Positions 6,547 through 13,480 of a DNA stretch of 13,480 nucleotides are shown here, piece after piece. The stretch's first letter is position 1. Each line of letters opens with the position of its first letter. The notes below the pieces were generated by a model. That model worked only from the letters and a program-made list of their open reading frames with translations. It made no database searches and had not been told where the DNA came from. The DNA comes from Desulfobaccales bacterium (GTDB lineage: Bacteria; Desulfobacterota; Desulfobaccia; Desulfobaccales; 0-14-0-80-60-11): contig JBAZPO010000034.1 in assembly GCA_041648175.1 (NCBI GenBank), forward strand, positions 1 to 13,480, written 5' to 3'. Both the position numbers and the translations under genes were made by a program.

Positions 6547-7410
6547 ATGCCGCAGGCTAAAATCGGAGTCATCGGAGGGACTGGCCTTTACCAGATAGAA
6601 GGGATGACCGATATCGAAGAGGTCAAGGTCAAAACCCCTTTTGGCGATCCCAGCGATTCAATCATCACCGGCGCGCTGGAAGGTACGCGAATCGCCTTTC
6701 TACCACGGCATGGCCGAGGTCATCGCATCACACCCACTGAACTGCCCTCGCGGGCCAATATCTACGCGCTGAAATCGCTGGGTGTGGAGCGGATCATCGC
6801 CGTTAATTCCTGCGGCAGCTTCAAAGAAGAACTGAAGCCGCGCGATCTGGTAATCCCGGATCAGATCATCGACCGCACCCGTGGGAGACTGAACACTTTC
6901 TTTGGACATGGCATCGTGGCCCATATTCCCTTTGCCGAGCCCTTCTGCCCGGCTCTGAGTCAGATTCTATATCAGGCAGCCCAGGAGGCCGGGGCAAAGG
7001 TTCACAGAGGTGGCACCTTTATCGCCATGGAAGGCCCGCAGTTTTCCACCAAGGCAGAGTCCCGCCTCTACAAATCGTGGGGGGCTGATATCATCGGGAT
7101 GACGGTGCTGCCGGAGGCCAAACTTGCCCGCGAAGCGGAAATTTGCTATGCCGTGGTCGCTTGCGTCACCGATTACGACTCCTGGCACGAAGCACTTGAG
7201 CCGGTCAAAATCGAGGAGATTCTGAGTATACTGGCGCAAAACATCGGGAGGGCCAAAGCCATCATCAAGACTGCCGCCGCTCATATTCCCGCAAAAAGAA
7301 ATTGTGAATGCGCCGGCGCACTCGCGACTGCCATCATCACAACGCCGGAGATGATTCCAAATCAAACCAGGAAGAACCTGGAACTGCTGATCGGGAAGTA
7401 TCTGAAATAA
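6547..7410 (+). CDS. mtnP: S-methyl-5'-thioadenosine phosphorylase
   Basis: This enzyme phosphorolyses methylthioadenosine, a by-product of polyamine and other S-adenosylmethionine-dependent reactions, to adenine and methylthioribose-1-phosphate, the substrate of MtnA. It is a 287-residue member of the trimeric PNP/MTAP family. Motifs: IGVIGGTGLY (6-15), FLPRHGRGHRITP (51-63) for phosphate, NSCGSF (87-92), FIAMEGPQFSTKAES (158-172) with the ribose-binding Met-Glu, and VTDYDSWH (207-214). The paired aspartates D209 and D211 are the base-recognition residues of adenine-specific enzymes, where guanine/hypoxanthine-specific PNPs have Asn. Start: ATG 6547 follows AAAGGAG at good spacing; an in-frame ATG at 6520 lies upstream without a ribosome site and within 2 bases of the repeat. 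It is the middle gene of mtnA-mtnP-thyA. Confidence 0.94.
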   Translation: MPQAKIGVIGGTGLYQIEGMTDIEEVKVKTPFGDPSDSIITGALEGTRIAFLPRHGRGHRITPTELPSRANIYALKSLGVERIIAVNSCGSFKEELKPRDLVIPDQIIDRTRGRLNTFFGHGIVAHIPFAEPFCPALSQILYQAAQEAGAKVHRGGTFIAMEGPQFSTKAESRLYKSWGADIIGMTVLPEAKLAREAEICYAVVACVTDYDSWHEALEPVKIEEILSILAQNIGRAKAIIKTAAAHIPAKRNCECAGALATAIITTPEMIPNQTRKNLELLIGKYLK

Positions 7411-7456
7411 GTGATCAAGTAGCAAAAGCCTTTTCTCATTTCATTGGAGGACGATA

Positions 7457-8107
7457 GTGCGAATAAGTACCATTGAAGGAAGGGACCTCTCTGAGGCATT
7501 TTTTCATTCCTGCCGCAAAGTGATGGAAGACGGCTACGAATATGTGATCGATAAAGGGAGCTTCGAAGGAACAAGGAGAAAGGAACTTGACTTCGCTGTT
7601 ATCCACATTGAGAAGCCGGGCATGAGGCCTCTTGTGCCCGATGTCCCGCAGGGCGTGCCGCCTCCAACCAGTGATGATTACATCAATGAATACATGGCTT
7701 ACCTCATAACGGATTCCAAACAGCCTAATGAGTTATATACTTACGGTGAAGACCTGGCCCCCCAAATAGGGACTGTGATCAGCCGCTACAAGGAGGACGG
7801 ACCGGAGTGCAACCAGTTGTGCATGACGGTCGGGAACAGGGGGTCTCTTGATCTTGAGCACCCGCCATGCCTGCGGCTGGTCGACACCCGGATCAGATAC
7901 GGCAAACTGCACTTTATTGTGTATTTCCGAAGCTGGGATTTGTGGGCTGGCTTTCCCACCAATCTCGGCGGACTCCAGCTCCTCAAGGAGTACATGTCCA
8001 GCGAGATTGGTGTTGAAGATGGGGAGATGATCTGCGTGAGCAAGGGCTTGCACCTCTACGAGTACTGCTGGGAACTTGCTGCTGCCGTGGCCGGAATCAG
8101 CCTGTAG
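7457..8107 (+). CDS. thyA: Archaeal-type thymidylate synthase (ThyA superfamily)
   Basis: This is a short ThyA-family protein of 216 residues (Escherichia coli ThyA has 264), most like the archaeal type. It would methylate dUMP to dTMP using a methylene-tetrahydrofolate or related pterin. The active-site residues keep a constant offset of 8 from E. coli ThyA: Cys138 (for C146) in PPCLR, R158 and S159 (R166, S167), D161 (D169), G165 (G173), N169 (N177), and H199 and Y201 (H207, Y209). The core reads YFRSWDLWAGFPTNLGGL (156-173). The C-terminal part after the HLY motif is about 40 residues shorter than in E. coli. Arginines R126/R127, which reach into the neighbouring active site in E. coli, are not at the same offset. 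Start: GTG 7457 with GGAGG six bases upstream. It lies 46 bases after mtnP and probably shares its transcript. A hydroxymethylase activity remains possible. Confidence 0.85.
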   Translation: MRISTIEGRDLSEAFFHSCRKVMEDGYEYVIDKGSFEGTRRKELDFAVIHIEKPGMRPLVPDVPQGVPPPTSDDYINEYMAYLITDSKQPNELYTYGEDLAPQIGTVISRYKEDGPECNQLCMTVGNRGSLDLEHPPCLRLVDTRIRYGKLHFIVYFRSWDLWAGFPTNLGGLQLLKEYMSSEIGVEDGEMICVSKGLHLYEYCWELAAAVAGISL

Positions 8108-8271
8108 CCCTCAGATGGCTCATTGACATAATGATACACAAATTTAGATAGCAAATGGCATTCTACCCTGAAACTATACCAAATGGAATGAGAGGATTCG
8201 GGGGCAACACCAGCATGGAATATTGTTGCTCATATGAGGAAAATCCTCGGATTAAGAGAAGAGATTATTGC

Positions 8272-8300
8272 TTGACAACATACTATTGATATGATACTAT
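8272..8300 (+). promoter_or_regulatory. Strong extended -10 promoter of the 23S rRNA unit
   Basis: A perfect -35 box TTGACA (8272-8277), a spacer of exactly 17 bases, and TACTAT (8295-8300) preceded by TG at the extended -10 position. Transcription would start near 8307. It is the best sigma-70-type promoter in the window and lies about 215 bases before the 23S gene. The preceding stretch from thyA (8108-8271) contains only small hairpins, for example GAGGA/TCCTC near 8236-8248, and a weak second TTGACA at 8123. Confidence 0.75.
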
Positions 8301-8306
8301 CTATCT

Positions 8307-8447
8307 GCTCAAGAACGATTTGTTTATCCGGATCGATGGGGGATAGTCAAATCAAAAGGCATAGTAATAAAGAGACAACCTGATAGCCTATTGAAAGTCT
8401 GATGGAAGCCAGTAGCGGCTGAAATAGATATCAGGCCGCTTTTTTTT
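8307..8447 (+). ncRNA. Structured leader or small RNA ahead of 23S rRNA
   Basis: From the predicted start near 8307 the transcript reaches a terminator after about 140 bases, before 23S begins. It can fold as a strong first hairpin: GATTTG (8317-8322) with CAAATC (8348-8353), then TATCC (8325-8329) with GGATA (8341-8345), loop of 11. Then comes a weaker AGGC/GCCT arm (8357-8360 with 8386-8389), then the terminator hairpin. CCTGATA (8379-8385) is a perfect 7-base complement of TATCAGG (8429-8435) within the terminator 3' side, so an alternative antiterminator pairing exists. I recognise no known RNA family. It may be an attenuator of the 23S unit or an independent small RNA. Confidence 0.45.
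8414..8447 (+). terminator. Intrinsic terminator inside the 23S leader
   Basis: AGCGGC-TGA (8414-8422) pairs with TCA-GCCGCT (8431-8440, one bulged G) over a loop of 8, followed immediately by eight T (8440-8447). This has the form of a Rho-independent terminator on the plus strand. It is positioned between the 23S promoter and the 23S gene. Confidence 0.75.
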
Positions 8448-8459
8448 GCTCTAATTACA
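8448..8459 (+). promoter_or_regulatory. boxA-like antitermination element
   Basis: The sequence TGCTCTAATTACA (beginning at the last T of the terminator tract) resembles the rRNA boxA, consensus TGCTCTTTAACA, which loads NusB-NusE and protects rRNA transcripts from early termination. It lies 63 bases before the mature 23S start, a typical distance for a 23S boxA. The match is imperfect. Confidence 0.45.
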
Positions 8460-8498
8460 AGATTTATTATAGGAATTCACTTGCACCTTAAAAAGTGA

Positions 8499-8522
8499 AT
8501 AAAGTTTCTGATTTGTTCCTGC

Positions 8523-8530
<8 letters not shown>
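8499..8530 (+). promoter_or_regulatory. Left arm of the 23S pre-rRNA processing stem
   Basis: This arm pairs with 11499-11529 on the far side of the 23S gene. ATAAAGTTTCTG (8499-8510) is perfectly complementary to 11518-11529, and TTCCTG (8516-8521) to 11507-11512. Between them is one A-A mismatch and four pairs including two wobbles. GCAAAAGC (8523-8530) pairs with GCTTTTGC (11499-11506). The result is a nearly unbroken stalk of about 31 bases, the RNase III substrate known from other bacteria. Confidence 0.85.
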
Positions 8531-11498
<2,968 letters not shown>

Positions 11499-11506
<8 letters not shown>

Positions 11507-11529
11507 CAGGAATGAAACAGAAACTTTAT
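11499..11529 (+). promoter_or_regulatory. Right arm of the 23S pre-rRNA processing stem
   Basis: Complement of 8499-8530. It stops four bases before the first base of the initiator tRNA, so RNase III and RNase P cuts would lie next to each other on the precursor. Confidence 0.85.
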
Positions 11530-11533
11530 CCAT

Positions 11534-11608
11534 CGCGGGGTGGAGCAGTGGAAGCTCGTCGGGCTCATAACCCGAAGGCCGTTGGTTCGAATCCAACCCC
11601 CGCTACCA
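11534..11608 (+). tRNA. Initiator tRNA-fMet, anticodon CAT
   Basis: Acceptor CGCGGGG against CCCCGCT leaves the first pair unpaired (C1 against T72), a hallmark of bacterial initiator tRNA that allows formylation and blocks EF-Tu use. The anticodon arm TCGGG/CCCGA has the three consecutive G-C pairs specific to initiators, with loop CTCATAA. The T-arm is GTTGG/CCAAC with loop TTCGAAT; discriminator A and CCA are encoded. It is very close to E. coli fMet tRNA through the anticodon arm. It follows the 23S stem by four bases, and so is processed from the 23S transcript. Confidence 0.97.
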
Positions 11609-11620
11609 TGTTTTGAGGCT

Positions 11621-11667
11621 AAAAAGGCTCTCTAAAGGGTAATCTTAAGAGGGCCTTTTTTGTTTTT
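11621..11667 (+). terminator. Terminator of the 23S-tRNA-fMet unit
   Basis: AAAAAGGCTCTCT (11621-11633) pairs with AGAGGGCCTTTTT (11648-11660, one G-T wobble), followed by further T residues to 11667. The A-run before and the T-run after could also serve as a bidirectional terminator, which would stop transcripts from the minus-strand gene remnant on the right. Confidence 0.85.
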
Positions 11668-11710
11668 GCTAACAAATCGCTAACAGATGGATGTATGGAC
11701 TTTGCGGTTT

Positions 11711-12115
11711 CTATTGCGACAAATCTCGATGAACAATATTCAAGATCTCAATAGCTATCTTGGCTTCTTCAGGACCACATACGAGTTTTTTCCTAACTTC
11801 GTTACCCGGGTGCACAAGATTTCGATATTCGCGTATAGGATTGGACAGCTTTTCAACCCCGTCGGATATTAGAGTAAGTTCGACTGAAACCTTTATGAGG
11901 TTGGATAAATCCCAACGCAATAAATCCGGGCTGCTTGGGGCGGATTTACAGGCTTTAGCTGTACTCTGCTTTGACAGCAATAGGTCTGTTAATATAGCCT
12001 CAATAGCCCCTCCACACAGTATTATCACCGATTTCCAACATCCTGCGAAATAGCTCTTGTGAATGTCGGAGAAATCTCTCTCAATTATTGCTCTTAAATT
12101 GGGTTCTTTGGAGCC
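11711..12115 (-). pseudogene. 3' fragment of an unrecognised gene, cut by an IS element
   Basis: The reading frame is open from 12145 (TAA at 12146-12148) down to a TAG at 11711-11713. No ATG start with a ribosome site is present; a GTG at 12026-12028 gives 105 codons but lies inside the conserved-looking sequence. The coding text upstream of it (EPNLRAIIERDFSDIHKSYF, then AGCWKSVIILCGGAIEAI) continues naturally to about 12110 and then meets the IS end. The rest reads WDLSNLIKVSVEL and IREYRNLVHPGNEVRKKL. The R-N-L-V-H step resembles the R-x(3-6)-H motif of HEPN-type domains, and the whole resembles small helical proteins of unknown function that I know only from general impression. The 5' part should lie beyond the IS, outside the window. 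It is visibly more AT-rich than the transposase next to it. Confidence 0.65.
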
Positions 12116-12167
12116 TGTTGCACAAAGATTAAAACCATCAGCAGTTTATGATACCTTGGCCGGGATG

Positions 12168-12193
12168 AACCGGCATCACTGATCCGGTTTTTT
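12168..12193 (+). terminator. Inward-facing terminator at the IS tip
   Basis: AACCGG (12168-12173) pairs with CCGGTT (12184-12189) over a ten-base loop, and the T-run continues to 12193. On the plus strand this would stop transcription entering the element from the left, antisense to the transposase. Such shields against impinging transcription are known in several insertion sequences. It does not stop transcription leaving the transposase gene leftward. Confidence 0.5.
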
Positions 12194-12232
12194 GTTCTGT
12201 GACAGTCTGAGGGACAATATTACCGTTATCGA

Positions 12233-13480
12233 TCACGAACAAGCAGGCGCTTTGCCGGTATTCATGCCAATCCCGGCGAACTCCGAGGCCCCGCTGCGGA
12301 ACAGCTTCAGCAGATTGTGTGTTGCACATATCAATCGCCATTCGCTTCGCACTGCCTGGAGCCCGCGCCGCATGAATGTGTCACACCCGCGGGTTTTGAT
12401 CTGACCGAACACCGGCTCCACGGTCTGGCTGCGAAGTTTGTACAGACTCTTCCCCCGTTTGGTCGATAGCTTTCGCTCCATCCTATCGCGCGGTGAAAGA
12501 TGATCCGGTATCCTGCCTCGCGGCGCTCCCTGCTCCCGCATCGCCTTCCTTTGTTTCCAGTCCTTCGTTGTAGCTATCAAAAACTCTGGATCAGTGGGCG
12601 ATGACTTCACGATGTTGCTTTCGCTCCAGTAACCGGCATCGGCCAGTTCGCTCTTTATCTCCCCTTCAATCCCTGCCGACTGGAGTTCCTGCTGTGCTTG
12701 CCCGGTCATCGGGTGCAATTGGCGTACATCGTTGGGCTCCTGTGTCACATCTGCGGCCAGAACTATCTGTCCTTTCTCCACGACCACCTGCGCATTGTAT
12801 CCTTGAATATACCCCTTCCTGGTTTTCATGATCCGGCTGTCAGGCTCCGTCACGTTGGCTTTGGCATGTGCTTCTTCCTCCAACACTTTGGCCGTTTCCT
12901 TCGGCTTGCGACCCCGCTTCCGGCGTCCCGCAGAGGCCTCTTCCGCCTCGCGCCTCTCGATCTTTTCCGTCTGACACCTGGCCTTCTCTTCCTTCTCCAT
13001 CGCCAGCCTCTCCCGGCACTCTTTCAATCGGGCCAGCCGGCTCTTCCGGTCTTTGAGGTCCTCAGGTATTTCATCCCCACGAGAATCTTTCCCAAACAGC
13101 CGATCCTCCTCCTCATCCTTCTCCCTGGCTTCAGCCAGCATCTTCCCGACTTCCTCCTCAATATGCTCCTGTGTCCTGTTGGCTGAGAGGGATGCGTTGG
13201 CTTTGATCTTCGTCCCATCCAGCGCTACCACCCCCGCTTTTACCAACCCTGCTTCGGCGCACAGTCGCAAGACCTCGGTGAACAACATCCCCAGTTCCCC
13301 TTCATTCTCCGATCGAAAACGGCAAACGGTGGAGTAATCGGGCTTCATGTTCCCCGCGATTACCCGAAACGCCACATCCACTTCGCAGGCCCGCTCTATC
13401 TGCCGCGAGGAGCGCACCCCCAGGCAGTAGGCATACAGCAACAGGGATACCATCATCCGGGGATCATAGGCGGCACGCCC
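12233..13480 (-). CDS. IS1182-family DDE transposase, N-terminus beyond window
   Basis: This is a cut-and-paste transposase with an RNase H-like fold. The frame is open to the right edge (GRAAYDPRMMVSLLLYAYC), so the codons before it and the true start are outside. Counting from the first in-window Met (13454-13456), the catalytic triad is D80 in ALDGTKIKANAS, D273 in LADAGYWSESN and E347 in VEPVFGQIKTRG. The DUF772-type N-terminal region includes GVRSSRQIERAC (13-24) and DVAFRVIAGN (27-36). A charged, probably coiled-coil insertion (about 95-200, rich in E, K, R) lies between D80 and the second Asp, as is usual in IS1182. The C-terminal RSEWRLICATHNLLKL (370-385) is complete and the stop is at 12233. 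There is no frameshift in view, so the element may be active. Confidence 0.93.
   Translation of the reverse strand, partial: GRAAYDPRMMVSLLLYAYCLGVRSSRQIERACEVDVAFRVIAGNMKPDYSTVCRFRSENEGELGMLFTEVLRLCAEAGLVKAGVVALDGTKIKANASLSANRTQEHIEEEVGKMLAEAREKDEEEDRLFGKDSRGDEIPEDLKDRKSRLARLKECRERLAMEKEEKARCQTEKIERREAEEASAGRRKRGRKPKETAKVLEEEAHAKANVTEPDSRIMKTRKGYIQGYNAQVVVEKGQIVLAADVTQEPNDVRQLHPMTGQAQQELQSAGIEGEIKSELADAGYWSESNIVKSSPTDPEFLIATTKDWKQRKAMREQGAPRGRIPDHLSPRDRMERKLSTKRGKSLYKLRSQTVEPVFGQIKTRGCDTFMRRGLQAVRSEWRLICATHNLLKLFRSGASEFAGIGMNTGKAPACS

Larger units (their letters stand above)
12117..13480 (-). mobile_element. IS1182-family insertion sequence, partial
   Basis: The element is defined by the transposase gene and by the break in the gene remnant to its left. 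Its left tip probably lies near 12113-12120, where the sequence CTGTTGCACAAAG begins; TGTTGCA-type tips are common in DDE insertion sequences. The right tip is outside the window, so inverted repeats and target duplication cannot be confirmed. Between tip and transposase stop (12117-12232) there is a hairpin followed by T residues. Confidence 0.7.

Noticed and set aside
8123..8150. A second, upstream promoter (TTGACA, 16 bases, TAGATA) for the 23S unit.
   Set aside because: The -10 box matches only 3 of 6; too weak to list beside the 8272-8300 promoter.

Overview
The window looks like the chromosome of a free-living anaerobic-type bacterium with roughly 50-55% GC. I favour a member of the Chloroflexota, probably class Dehalococcoidia. 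The reasons are a 23S rRNA gene separated from 16S (known in Dehalococcoides and relatives), a short archaeal-type thymidylate synthase, and short dispersed palindromes of a kind common in genomes of that group. This assignment is inference and the 23S sequence would settle it.

Layout. Positions 47-2073 (+) hold a two-gene ABC-2 type exporter: an ATPase and a membrane subunit whose TTG start overlaps the ATPase stop codon. Positions 2096-4533 (-) hold a carbohydrate-kinase pair, a PfkB-family phosphofructokinase followed by pyruvate kinase. They converge on the exporter genes with only 22 bases between the stops. The pyruvate kinase carries the residue pattern of potassium-independent enzymes. 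Positions 4534-5073 hold a repeat-bearing spacer and two minus-strand tRNA genes, tRNA-Leu(CAG) and tRNA-Arg(GCG). Positions 5192-5429 hold a possible frameshifted gene remnant. Positions 5463-8107 (+) are a probable operon of mtnA, mtnP and a ThyA-family thymidylate synthase. MtnP splits methylthioadenosine to adenine and methylthioribose-1-phosphate, MtnA isomerises that sugar phosphate, and ThyA makes dTMP.

Positions 8272-11667 (+) form a stand-alone ribosomal RNA unit: a strong extended -10 promoter, a structured leader ending in an intrinsic terminator, a boxA-like element, a complete 23S rRNA gene flanked by a long RNase III-type processing stem, an initiator tRNA gene, and a final terminator. 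No 16S lies upstream and no 5S lies between 23S and the terminator. The leader terminator, placed between promoter and 23S gene, is the most unusual structure here. It implies either a small RNA or conditional read-through into 23S.

Positions 11711-13480 (-) are an accessory region. An IS1182-family transposase gene runs off the right edge. Its inner end abuts the 3' part of an unrecognised gene that has a HEPN-like R-x-x-x-H motif, so the insertion appears to have cut that gene.
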